Below, piece by piece: positions 16,703-24,623 of a stretch of DNA of 64,000 nt. The translations under genes were made by a program, and so were the position numbers. Each line of letters starts with the position of its first letter. The first letter of the stretch is position 1. The stretch comes from DATLLJ01 sp965229885 (lineage in GTDB: Bacteria; Acidobacteriota; Vicinamibacteria; Vicinamibacterales; CAVVIG01). Under the pieces are notes generated by a model. That model was not told the origin of the DNA. It did no database searches and was given only the letters and a program-made list of their open reading frames with translations. The DNA is taken from the NCBI GenBank assembly GCA_965229885.1, contig CBDDJX010000003.1:1302001-1366000 (forward strand), given 5' to 3'.

Positions 16703-18678
16703 CGTGGCGTCGTGGGCTGCTCGGTCTCGCGTTTGGCGTACTCGAGCCAGTATCGATCGTCGCTCTGGCCTTCACCTAGGTGGACTGACTGGTCCTTCAT
16801 TGCGGCGTCCAGCTTCTGTGACTTCTCCGCATCGATCCACCAGAGGGTGGGAATATCGCGGTAGTCGCCCACGCGGGTGAGCACGCCCTGGGGATATCCG
16901 AACTTGTTCCAGAACACGACCCGCTCGAACGGCGCGCTCCACTGCAACACCCAGAGATGCTCGCCGACGACGATGCCATCGAGCTCGCGCAACAGTGTGG
17001 TTCTGCGGTCCTGGTCGAATTCCTTTTTGTACGCCTCGATGATCTCGTCGACCCGCTTGTTCTTGAAGCCGGTAATGTTGTTCGTGTTCTTTTGATCCGC
17101 CAGCGAAGAATGGAGGTTTTGCTCGGGACTCGGAAACAACGCCCCGGTGTACCCGATCATCGCCATGTCAAAGACCTGATCGTCGAGGAGTTTGACCAGC
17201 GTCTCAAACGTGACAAGCCGGAGATTCAGCGTGACCCCGACTTTGCGCAGGTCTTCCTGGTAGACCGTGAAGTAGCGTTCGAACCCCTGAGATCCGTACA
17301 CGAGCTCGACGGTCAGCGGCCGACCGTTCCGCCTCAGACGTCCGGCCGAATCGCGTTCCTTCCAACCGGCCTCTGCTAAAAGGCTCAGCGCTCTCTGCGG
17401 GTCGTACGTCATCTTCTCGTTGTTGGGGTTCTCGTACACGCTGGCCGCGTAGATGGAATCCATCGGAAAGTATTGGCTGAACGCCAGCTTCTCGATCATC
17501 AACTCCCGGTTGAACAGATGCCGGAGGGCTTTGCGAACCCGGATGTCGTTGTAAGGCTCGCGTCGGCTGTTGATGGCCACGCCCTGAACACCCTGCGGGT
17601 TGTTGTTGAAGATCTTCCGCTTCTGGTTGAGTCCCCGCTTGATGTTGGGGTAATCCAGCTCCTGCACCCATTGCTGTGCGCGCGATACGTTGAACATATC
17701 GAGGTCGCCTCTCTTGAAGCGCTCGAACTCGAGATTTTCGTCCCTCACGACGGTCTGCTGGATCTGGTCGAAGTTATTCGTCCCAGCGTTGCGCCGATCC
17801 CGCTCGGCCCAGTAATCCTTGCGCCGGGTGATCTTGATCGAGTTCCCTTTGTTGATGTCCTGCTCGTTCACGATGTAGGGACCAGAGCCGGGCATCATTG
17901 TGAAGTTGTAGTCGCGGATGAAGGCCGCGCCGTCCACGTCCTTGAGGCGGTGCGAGGGAAGAATGAGCAGGTTGTTGCCAAAGTACAGGAGATTCTGCCA
18001 GTTCTCCGTTTTGGCTTTCACCGACACGATGTACTTGCTCTCGACGATGGGCGCCTCGAAGTTCGCGTAGACGAGCGTTCGCGCCGGATCCTGGAGCCCT
18101 TTGTCGACGACGAGCTTCCAGCTGGCAAGCACATCGTCGCCGGTCACCGGAGTGCCATCGGAGAAGCGCGCGTTCGGGTCGATGCGGAACCGGAACGTCA
18201 TCTTGTCCGGGGAGATCTGCCAGTGTGTGGCGAGCGCGGGCATATAGTCCAGAGACGTAGGATGAAGACCCAGCAAGGTCTCGTACACCATGGCGTTGAC
18301 CATCTGATTCCACGCCGTCACGTTCGGGCCGTAGTACCGCAGCGTCGAAGGAAAATCGGTCATGTTGGCGTGCCGGAGCACGCCGCCTTTGACGGCTCGC
18401 GGGTCCCCGATCAGGTCGAAATCCGTGTTGGTCTCCCAGCCTTCGCCCGTGAATCCTTTTCCGCCCTGCGCGGTGGGTACCGATGGATCGGCGCCTGCGT
18501 CAGCGTCGGCGAAAACCGGATACGCCTTCTTGTCGAGCGAGGCGTTCGAACTGCCGGTGGCAGCGGGGGAGGAACTGGCGGGCTTGGACGAAGGCGACGC
18601 CCCGTCTCCTCCGCACGCCGGGACACATGCGGCGGCGGCGAATAGGGCAGCCAAGACAGCGTTCTTGCGGACACCCAT
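16699..18678 (-). CDS. oppA: extracellular solute-binding protein, family 5 (OppA/YejA-like lipoprotein)
   Basis: A 659-aa peptide-binding protein and the first gene of the operon. Start MGVRKNAVLAAL at 18678 is preferred because AAAGGGG lies about 6 nt upstream. It gives a lipoprotein signal ending in ACVPACGGD. A family-5 SBP core follows (RFRIDPNARFSDGTPVTGDDV, SGPYIVNE, ITRRKDYWA, RFKRGDLDMFNVSRA, VRKALRHLFNRE). The RRKDYWAERD...NFDQIQQTVVRDENLEFERFKRGDLD segment and the permease sizes resemble the YejABEF subfamily, but the ATPases here are two separate genes. A longer frame reaching 18726 lacks a good signal. Confidence 0.88.
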   Translation of the reverse strand: MGVRKNAVLAALFAAAACVPACGGDGASPSSKPASSSPAATGSSNASLDKKAYPVFADADAGADPSVPTAQGGKGFTGEGWETNTDFDLIGDPRAVKGGVLRHANMTDFPSTLRYYGPNVTAWNQMVNAMVYETLLGLHPTSLDYMPALATHWQISPDKMTFRFRIDPNARFSDGTPVTGDDVLASWKLVVDKGLQDPARTLVYANFEAPIVESKYIVSVKAKTENWQNLLYFGNNLLILPSHRLKDVDGAAFIRDYNFTMMPGSGPYIVNEQDINKGNSIKITRRKDYWAERDRRNAGTNNFDQIQQTVVRDENLEFERFKRGDLDMFNVSRAQQWVQELDYPNIKRGLNQKRKIFNNNPQGVQGVAINSRREPYNDIRVRKALRHLFNRELMIEKLAFSQYFPMDSIYAASVYENPNNEKMTYDPQRALSLLAEAGWKERDSAGRLRRNGRPLTVELVYGSQGFERYFTVYQEDLRKVGVTLNLRLVTFETLVKLLDDQVFDMAMIGYTGALFPSPEQNLHSSLADQKNTNNITGFKNKRVDEIIEAYKKEFDQDRRTTLLRELDGIVVGEHLWVLQWSAPFERVVFWNKFGYPQGVLTRVGDYRDIPTLWWIDAEKSQKLDAAMKDQSVHLGEGQSDDRYWLEYAKRETEQPTTPR

Positions 18679-18712
18679 TACAACCCCTTTCGGAAACAGC
18701 CGGGCCTCAAGA

Positions 18713-18735
18713 CTGGTATTTTCCATCAGTACCAG
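18713..18735. promoter_or_regulatory. inverted repeat upstream of the opp operon
   Basis: ctggta (18713-18718) and taccag (18730-18735) flank an AT-rich 11-nt centre 35 bp before the oppA start. It is a candidate operator or leader hairpin. No -10/-35 pair could be assigned with confidence. Confidence 0.3.
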
Positions 18736-19153
18736 ACTTCGGAGGGGTAAATAAAGTCCGGACGTGTCAGGACCAAGACGCCAGTAAACATCGCTGGTCG
18801 TACATGGACAGATGGCGACTCGATCGCGACGGCGTGCGACCGATGGCGAAGACGACGATCAAGCAGGCGCTGGGCTTGGCGGAGGTCCAGTCGTTCGCCC
18901 AGTGATGCGCCCAGACCAATTGGGGCCCCACGCGAGTCTGTATGAAGAAGGCGTTTAGCCTCCGAGAAGAATGCCGAATCTGGGAAACTCGCCCATCGGC
19001 CTCTGCTCGCCGAGCCGGCCCGGGCACGCACCTTCAGTGACTCGATCTGACAGAAGCTGTTGAAGATTCGGATGCGTGACGTCCAGCGGCTTGATCGGGC
19101 AGTCTGGCAGTACCCGGCGGATCGCACACTCGAACACCCCCACTCATTCTGAA
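18736..19153. other. no gene supported; degraded flank of the IS3 copy
   Basis: Short open frames are present on both strands, for example a plus frame ending VRPMAKTTIKQALGLAEVQSFAQ at 18905. None has a start, ribosome binding site and recognisable domain together. The stretch is read as remnant DNA between the opp promoter and the insertion sequence. Confidence 0.4.
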
Positions 19154-19204
19154 TGAATCGTACCGGGTTCGTCGGAGGGCTCATTGCTTGAGAGGATGGA
19201 GCCC

Positions 19205-19525
19205 ATGGTACGACCGAGGAAGTATTCAGCTGAGGTACGAGAGCGGGCCATTCGGATGGTCCGCGCGCATGGTCCCGAGCATCCGTCGCAGTGGGCCGCG
19301 ATCACGGCGATCGCGAGCAAGTTCGGCTGCACCGGTGAGACGCTGCGGAATTGGGTGCGCCAGGCCGAACGCGATACGGGCCGGCGGGGCGGCCTGACGA
19401 CCGACGAGCGCCAGCGCCTGAAGGAACGGGAACGCGACAATCGCGAATTGAGACGCGCGAATGAGATCTTGCGGAAGGCCTCCGCATATTTTGCCCAGGC
19501 GGCGCGCGACCGCCGAGTGAAGTAA
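19205..19525 (+). CDS. IS3-family OrfA (helix-turn-helix subunit)
   Basis: A 106-aa OrfA. It has an N-terminal helix-turn-helix (VRERAIRMVRAHG, AITAIASKFGCTGETLRNWV) followed by a leucine-zipper-like stretch (ERQRLKERERDNRELRRANEILRKAS). OrfA binds the element ends and, through frameshifting, supplies the N-terminus of the transposase. This copy is intact. The start ATG 19205 follows a Gly/Glu-rich lead-in that is probably not translated. The stop overlaps the first orfB ATG (TAATG). Confidence 0.85.
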   Translation: MVRPRKYSAEVRERAIRMVRAHGPEHPSQWAAITAIASKFGCTGETLRNWVRQAERDTGRRGGLTTDERQRLKERERDNRELRRANEILRKASAYFAQAARDRRVK

Positions 19526-20421
19526 TGGTCCAGTTTATGGATGACCACCGGGTCACGTAGGGGGTTGAGCCGATCTGCGCGGTGTTGCCGATCGCCCCCT
19601 CGACGTATTTTCTGCACCACGCCCGGCAGGTGGACCCGCCGCCGCGGCCGGCGCGCGCCAAGCGCGACGACGACTTGCGGATCGCCATCCAGCGGGTCTG
19701 GGACGCGAATTGGCAGGCATACGGACCGCGGAAGGTCTGGCAGCAGCTCGGCCGCGAAGACGTCGACGTCGCGCGCTGCATGGTCGAGCGGCTGATGGGG
19801 GCGATGGGCTTGGCCGGCGCGGTCCGCGGCCGCGCATGGGTCACGACGCCCGCCGCTGCGACCGCCGGCGTGCGTCCCCCGGCTTTGGTCGACCGCCAGT
19901 TCACCGCGCCGCGGCCCAACCAGCTCTGGGTCTCCGACTTCCCCTACGTCGCCACGTGGAAAGGCTTCGTGTATGTCGCGTTCGTGATCGCTGTCTTCTC
20001 GCGGCGCATCGTCGGCGGGCGCGTGTCGGCGTCGCTGCGGACGGACTTCGTGCTCGATGCGCTCGAATAAGCGGTGTGCGAACGTGGCGCGGATCGCGTC
20101 AGCGGTCTGGTGCATCACAGCGACCGGGGTACGCAGTATCTGTCGATGCGGTACACCGACCGGCTCGCCGACGCCGGCATCGCGCCGTCGGTCGGCAGCC
20201 GAGGCGACTCCTATGACAATGCCCTCGCCGAGTCGGTGATTGGGCTCCTCAAGACGGAGGTGATTCGACGGCAAGGTCCGTGGCCGCATCTGGCGCAGGT
20301 GGAATTCGCGACGCTGGCGTGGGTGGATTGGTTCAACAACCGCCGGTTGCTCGAGCCCATCGGCTACGTGCCGCCTGCGGCATTCGACGCGCACTACTAT
20401 GAGCAGGTTAAGGTGGCCTGA
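19525..20421 (+). pseudogene. IS3-family OrfB (DDE transposase), two in-frame stops
   Basis: One frame of 299 codons encodes an rve-type integrase core. It has the first Asp in WVSDFPY, the second in HHSDRGTQY and the Glu in NALAESV, and ends DAHYYEQVKVA. It is interrupted by TAG at 19558-19560 (where Tyr is expected in VTYGVEP) and TAA at 20068-20070 (where Gln is expected in ALEQAVCERG). The second stop separates the first Asp from the other catalytic residues, so no active transposase can be made without readthrough. Copy 2 has both stops too. Confidence 0.85.
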
Positions 20422-20661
20422 CTTAACTAACTCGCCCTCCGGGATTCCCGGTACGATTCAGGTAGGGTCGTGTCCGAACACTCAGCCGACCCGCCTCGGA
20501 CGATCGCTTGTCGGGGTGCGGATTGGGTCCGATCCGCTGATATGGCTGTCAGTTGTCAATCGCACAGAGCGATCCCGCCTCAGCGTCGTCGTGAGTTCCT
20601 TTGTGCACGCTCTTGGGCGCGCGTCGAGTCTTCAGGTCCGTCTGGTCGGCGACACCGCGTT

Positions 20662-20781
20662 CTAACCCCAGGTACCCGCCTCGGCGTCTACGAAATCACC
20701 GCGCCGATCGGCGAAGGCGGGATGGGGCAGGTCTATCCTGGGCGAAGACCGCCGCGCCCTCATCCATCCCCGCTTACTTGA
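20662..20781 (+). pseudogene. Ser/Thr protein kinase N-terminal remnant
   Basis: LTPGTRLGVYEITAPIGEGG followed by MGQVY is the start of a Pkn-type kinase up to its glycine-rich loop. The sequence then degenerates (PGRRPPRPHPSPLT) and stops. Lys, HRD and DFG motifs are absent. It is one of three such remnants in the window (also 46280-46451 and 60484-61388). Confidence 0.6.
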
Positions 20782-20839
20782 TCGTCAGTCGTTCAAGTCC
20801 CGCAACTGTTTCCTGCCATTCGCGGCTGCGTCAACGCGG

Positions 20840-21823
20840 TCAGGGGCGCACCCTTGTCACCGGTGCGAGTAGTTCCACGACGGCGGCTTCGAGTTCCGTC
20901 TCAGTCATCTGGCCGGGATGGTACCGGCGCACAACGCCCTCCCGGTCGAGCAGCACCAAGGTCGGTGTGGTACTGACGCCGTAACGCAGGTGATTCACCT
21001 CGCTGAGCGCGACCGTGTTCTCGGGAAGGAACCCGTAGTGGGTGGCGTGAATCTGCCCAATGTACCGGTTCTCTTCGGCGGGTGTGGCATCCCGCCCGCC
21101 GGCAACATACCCATAGCGCTGTGTCGGGGCGATGATGGCCAGCCCTTGCCGCTCGTACTTCTCGGCAAGGTTCGCGAGAATCGGCGATTGCGCCTTGCAG
21201 TCTGGACACCAATGGGCCCAGAAGAACACGACAACCACCTTGCCTTTCAGCGAGTCGAGCGAGAGCGGCTTCGGCGCGAGGGACTCGGAAAGATCGAGGG
21301 CTGGCGCGTGCGTCCCTTCAAGGCTCAGCAGGTTGATGTTCTTCTGGATGCGCTTGGCAATGGAGGTCGACTTGTAGGTCCGTAGTTCACGCTGGAGAAA
21401 GAGTACCGCTTCACTACGGGCCCCGACCTGCGCGCTGACATGCGCGCGCACTTCAATGGCGGCACCCAACGCGGTCGGAAGACGCGGCTCCTGGTCCATC
21501 GTCCGACTCTTGAGGGAGGTTCGTGCCAGGTCGTACGTCTGCGTGGCGTACTCGTCGGCTTTGTCCCACCGTTTCGCGGCTAGTGCTCCGCGTCCGAGCC
21601 ATGACAGCGCCTCCAGCATCTCCGGCGTCACACCCCGACTGCTTCGGTAATCACTGACCAGGCGTTCGCCGTCCGCAAAGCTCTGTCGGGCGATCGCCGC
21701 GCGAACGGCAGGAATCAGCGCTGACGTCTGACCTTCCGCTGGCGCGCCGACGCCGAACAGTATCGCGAGGCCCACGATCAGAACGGCACCCCGCCTGCTC
21801 GTAGATGGGTTCCTGTGCATCAT
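20840..21823 (-). CDS. secreted TlpA-like thioredoxin-fold protein
   Basis: A 327-aa exported protein. It has a signal (AVLIVGLAILFGVGAPAEG), an N-terminal helical region of about 150 residues resembling TPR-like packing, and a C-terminal thioredoxin/TlpA domain with WCPDC near residue 205 (FFWAHWCPDCKAQSPILANL). The cis-Pro is in STTPTLVLLD. TlpA/ResA proteins are periplasmic disulfide reductases or redox sensors. It is transcribed toward the IS3 copy and lies within the IS-bounded segment. The substrate is unknown. Confidence 0.8.
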   Translation of the reverse strand: MMHRNPSTSRRGAVLIVGLAILFGVGAPAEGQTSALIPAVRAAIARQSFADGERLVSDYRSSRGVTPEMLEALSWLGRGALAAKRWDKADEYATQTYDLARTSLKSRTMDQEPRLPTALGAAIEVRAHVSAQVGARSEAVLFLQRELRTYKSTSIAKRIQKNINLLSLEGTHAPALDLSESLAPKPLSLDSLKGKVVVVFFWAHWCPDCKAQSPILANLAEKYERQGLAIIAPTQRYGYVAGGRDATPAEENRYIGQIHATHYGFLPENTVALSEVNHLRYGVSTTPTLVLLDREGVVRRYHPGQMTETELEAAVVELLAPVTRVRP

Positions 21824-21886
21824 CGGTGTCTTTGCCTCATCCTTCCTGTTCTTGGATTGAACTCGCGACCGCTTAGTGGCAGTGCT

Positions 21887-22027
21887 TCAGTTTGATTTCT
21901 TTGGCCGCCCCTGGTCTTTGTAGGCTTTCCGCAGGTCGTGGCCTGGAAGGAATCGGGCGGTCTTTCCCTTTGGAATCTTGCCACATCCGCACTCGCAAGG
22001 CTTACGGGACGGCGCAGTGTTCTCCAT
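21887..22027 (-). CDS. 46-aa Cys-rich small protein (CxCGCG...FLPGHD)
   Basis: A 46-codon ORF with the pattern KPCECGCGKIPKGKTARFLP followed by GHD and a basic tail. Three closely spaced Cys and one His form a plausible zinc site. Short proteins with C-x-C-G-C-G and a downstream F-x-x-G-H-D are familiar from mobile elements and HNH-type proteins, which is general recollection. The ATG shares bases with the TAA of the IS1-type fragment (TAATG), so it may once have been read behind it. The surrounding DNA is otherwise decayed. Confidence 0.45.
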   Translation of the reverse strand: MENTAPSRKPCECGCGKIPKGKTARFLPGHDLRKAYKDQGRPKKSN

Positions 22028-22197
22028 TAGGCCGCGACCTCAACGCGTCTGTCCAATATTCCAACGATCTGCTCGATGCTCCAGACGCTCGTTGCCACGC
22101 CCGCTTCCATCGCCGGGGTGACGCGCAGGGGACCGCCGCGGCGCGCCAGCGGCGTGGAGTTCTGGTTCGGCGTGTGGAAAGCAACGGGCTGGCAAAA
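22027..22197 (-). pseudogene. IS1-type transposase C-terminal fragment
   Basis: A minus-strand frame reads FHTPNQNSTPLARRGGPLRV then TPAMEAGVATSVWSIEQIVG and stops at TAA 22027-22029. The TPAMEAGV...VWSIEQIV ending is the hallmark C-terminus of a common IS1-like transposase family. All catalytic residues upstream are missing. Confidence 0.5.
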
Positions 22198-22307
22198 TGC
22201 TTCCAGTGCCAGACGGCGCGCGTATCAGTGTACCTGGCCCAGCGCGGGAGGGTGCGTTTCAGCAGATCCACCACCTGGGCTTCATCTTCAGACCGATAAA
22301 GCCGCAC
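22195..22307 (-). pseudogene. GNAT-acetyltransferase-like N-terminal fragment
   Basis: About 38 codons from GTG 22307 read RLYRSEDEAQVVDLLKRTLP to AVWHWKHF, which resembles the first strand and helix of GNAT acetyltransferases (RPYR..DEA..V..L...W.WKH). It then joins directly to the IS1-type transposase fragment, so the gene was truncated at that junction. Confidence 0.4.
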
Positions 22308-22443
22308 CTGATCATAGGTCGAATTCTAGCTTGATGAACAGGCGGAGTCGGGCCTCAGCGTGCCGGCTTGGCTGACCGACCGTCCGGCGTATTTGCGTGA
22401 AATATCGAGCGTTGCGAACCCTTAGGGCCCTCTTCCTCGTCCA

Positions 22444-22461
22444 ATCATTCAAACGTATGAT
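22444..22461. promoter_or_regulatory. candidate TetR operator overlapping a -10 element
   Basis: ATCAT (22444-22448) and ATGAT (22457-22461) flank tcaaacgt, giving an 18-bp imperfect palindrome. The right arm is part of TATGAT (22456-22461), a good -10 hexamer reading toward tetR. A TetR dimer bound here would block the promoter, giving autoregulation of the whole efflux operon. This is inference from geometry. Confidence 0.45.
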
Positions 22462-22471
22462 GGAAACGACC

Positions 22472-22508
22472 GATTGATCCTTAGGAACCAGATTGATCCC
22501 AGGAACCA
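22472..22508 (+). repeat. tandem 18-19-bp direct repeat before tetR
   Basis: gattgatccttaggaacca is followed at once by gattgatcccaggaacca. Both units contain AGGA. The second provides the Shine-Dalgarno (22501-22504), nine nt before the tetR ATG. It could be a simple duplication that changed leader spacing, or a second pair of binding sites. Confidence 0.55.
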
Positions 22509-22513
22509 AAGTA

Positions 22514-23164
22514 ATGACAGTGGACACCAAAGCACGGATTCTGGACGTCGCCGAGCGCCTGTTCGCGGAACAGGGCTTCGCAGCCTCATCGTTGCGAGAT
22601 ATCACCAGCGAGGCGGGCGTCAACATCGCCGCGGTCAACTACCACTTCGGCTCGAAAGAAGCGCTGCTGACCGCGATTCTGGAGCGTCGCGTGCAACCGG
22701 TGAACGAGGAGCGGCTTCGCCGACTCGCCACGATCGAAGAGGCCGCCGGCACGAGGTCTCCCGACGTGGAACACGTGCTTCGGGCGCTGCTGGCCCCACC
22801 TTTCGAGAAACAGGCCGAATGGGGGGCCGGTGGCCGGAGCTTCCTTCGACTGATGGGGCGGCTCCACTCCGAGACCGATGCCGCGTTCCACGCCAGGTTC
22901 ATCGCCCAGTTCAGCGAGGTGTTCTCGAGATTCGGCGAAGCGCTCCAAGCAGCCTTGCCCCATCTGCGCGGCGAGGAAGTGAACCGGCGCATGCTGTTCC
23001 TCGTCGGTTCGATGGTTTACATGATGATGTGGGAGGAGTCGGTGTCGCTGGTCGAGCAAGCCGGGCCACCCGACATCACGGACGCCGTCGAGGCCCTCGT
23101 TCAATTCGGCGCGGCCGGCATCGCGGCACCGATGCCTGCAGCGAGCAGTGGAGCCCGAAGATGA
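22514..23164 (+). CDS. TetR-family transcriptional regulator of the efflux operon
   Basis: A 216-aa TetR regulator. The N-terminal helix-turn-helix is clear (AERLFAEQGFAASSLRDITS, NIAAVNYHFGSKEALLTAIL). A ligand-binding domain of the AcrR_C type follows (RRMLFLVGSMVYMMMWEESV). Start MTVDTKARIL at 22514 is chosen for AGGA at 22501-22504. An in-frame TTG-type start lies 21 nt further up. The stop overlaps the oprM-like ATG (ATGA), so regulator and pump are one transcription unit, and de-repression by a ligand would raise all four products. Confidence 0.92.
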   Translation: MTVDTKARILDVAERLFAEQGFAASSLRDITSEAGVNIAAVNYHFGSKEALLTAILERRVQPVNEERLRRLATIEEAAGTRSPDVEHVLRALLAPPFEKQAEWGAGGRSFLRLMGRLHSETDAAFHARFIAQFSEVFSRFGEALQAALPHLRGEEVNRRMLFLVGSMVYMMMWEESVSLVEQAGPPDITDAVEALVQFGAAGIAAPMPAASSGARR

Positions 23165-24615
23165 CGCGACGTATCTGGTGTACCCACGCAGCGCTCGCTG
23201 CGCTATTGGCTGCCGGCTGTGCTTCGGTGCCGGTGGAGCCGCTACAGCTCGACATCCCGACCCCGGCGAGCTGGGCCGGGGGCGAGACCACGACCATTCC
23301 GGTGAGTCCCGAGTGGTGGGCCGAGTTCAACGACCCCGGGCTGACGCTGGCGGTTGCCACGGCGCTCGAGCGGAATTACGACTTGCAGGCCGCGGCCGCG
23401 CGGCTCCACCAGGCCGCTGCCGTTGCCCGCGTGGCGTCCGCAGCCCTCAACCCGGCCATCGAGGCTTCGTATACCGGCAGCCGGCGGAAACAGAACTTCG
23501 TCGGCTTCCCGATCCCCGGCAGCGAGGACCGGGTGCTGAGCACGGTCTCGACGAATCAGGGAGTCTCGCTCGACGTCTCGTGGGAGGTCGACCTCTGGGG
23601 GCGTCTCAGGGCGGGCGAGCAGGCGGCGTTCGCCGACCTTCAGCGCTCGGCGGCCGATCTCCGGGGCGCTCAACTGTCGCTGGCGGGCCAGACCGTCAAG
23701 GCCTGGCTGACCATTGCCGAGGCTCGACAACAGCTCGACCTGGCGCAGCAAACCGTCGCAAGCCTCGAGGAGTCCGCCGGGGCGGTTCGCGATCGGTTCG
23801 AAGTCGGGGTCAGACCGGCTCTCGACCTTCGGCTGGCTTTGCTGAACCTCTCGAATGCGCAGGCCCTCACCGAGCAGCGGCTGCAGCAGGTCGACGCGGC
23901 CACGCGCCAGCTCGAGCTCCTGCTCGGAGAGTACGCGGATGGCACGGTCAGCATCCCTTCGACGCTGCCGACCGCGCCAGCCACGATTCCGGGTGGGCTG
24001 CCGGCCGACCTCGTCGCCCGACGGCCGGATCTGCGGGTCGCCGAGCGGCAGGCTGCGGCCGCCACGGCCCGACTGAGCGTGGCGCGGGCGGATCTGCTGC
24101 CGCGCATCGTGCTCACCGCGGCGACCGGGACCGCGACCAACGCGCTCAAGAACCTCATCAACGGAGACTTCGCGGTCTGGAGCCTGCTCGGCAACGTGAT
24201 CGGGCCGCTCTGGCAGGGCGGACGGCTCCGCGCGCAGGTGAGCGGGGCCGAAGCGAGGGCAGCCGAGACGCTCGCGGTGTACGCCAACACCGTGCTGCGC
24301 GCGTACGCCGAAGTGGAAACAGCGTTGGCGGCCAACGACTTCCTGGTGGCTAGAGAGGGTTACCTCGCGGCGTCGGCCGAACACTCACGTGGCGCCGAGC
24401 GATTGGCAACGGAGCGTTATCTGGCCGGCCTCGACGGCTACATCACGGTGCTCGACTCCCAGCGGTCGGCCGTGCAAGCTGAAGTCGATCTGCTCGCGGC
24501 GCGGAGGCTCCGGCTGGAGAACCGCGTTGACCTCTACCTGGCGCTGGGGGGCGGCTTCGAGCAACTCGAGTCGCCCATCACAACCACCACAAGCGACAGC
24601 GAACAAGACGAGTAA
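23161..24615 (+). CDS. outer-membrane efflux lipoprotein (OprM/NodT family)
   Basis: A 484-aa TolC-like channel protein of the RND pump. Its lipoprotein signal ends LLAAGCASVP. Two OEP repeats follow, the first with SLDVSWEVDLWGRLRAGEQA and the second with ADLVARRPDLRVAERQAAAA, LPRIVLTAATGT and IGPLWQGGRLRAQV. These are the conserved marks of the NodT/OprM family. Length matches the family. It overlaps tetR by 4 bp and is 8 bp from the adaptor gene. Confidence 0.93.
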   Translation: MTRRIWCTHAALAALLAAGCASVPVEPLQLDIPTPASWAGGETTTIPVSPEWWAEFNDPGLTLAVATALERNYDLQAAAARLHQAAAVARVASAALNPAIEASYTGSRRKQNFVGFPIPGSEDRVLSTVSTNQGVSLDVSWEVDLWGRLRAGEQAAFADLQRSAADLRGAQLSLAGQTVKAWLTIAEARQQLDLAQQTVASLEESAGAVRDRFEVGVRPALDLRLALLNLSNAQALTEQRLQQVDAATRQLELLLGEYADGTVSIPSTLPTAPATIPGGLPADLVARRPDLRVAERQAAAATARLSVARADLLPRIVLTAATGTATNALKNLINGDFAVWSLLGNVIGPLWQGGRLRAQVSGAEARAAETLAVYANTVLRAYAEVETALAANDFLVAREGYLAASAEHSRGAERLATERYLAGLDGYITVLDSQRSAVQAEVDLLAARRLRLENRVDLYLALGGGFEQLESPITTTTSDSEQDE

Positions 24616-24623
24616 CTTCAACC

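Larger units (their letters stand above)
19154..20460 (+). mobile_element. IS3-family insertion sequence, copy 1 (inactivated)
   Basis: A 1307-bp element with imperfect terminal inverted repeats. The left end begins tgaatcgtaccggg and the right end, read in reverse, also begins tgaatcgtaccggg. It contains orfA and orfB in the usual IS3 order. The flanks (cattctgaa and ggtaggg) show no obvious target duplication. Copy 2 lies at 29414-30722 in the opposite orientation. Confidence 0.85.

Noticed and set aside
18736..19153. A gene upstream of the opp operon on either strand
   Set aside because: Candidate frames have no start plus ribosome binding site and no recognisable motif; they look like chance or remnant frames.
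19144..20394. 400-codon minus-strand frame across IS3 copy 1
   Set aside because: It is antisense to OrfA and OrfB, whose domains are unmistakable. A matching antisense frame recurs in copy 2 simply because the DNA is repeated.
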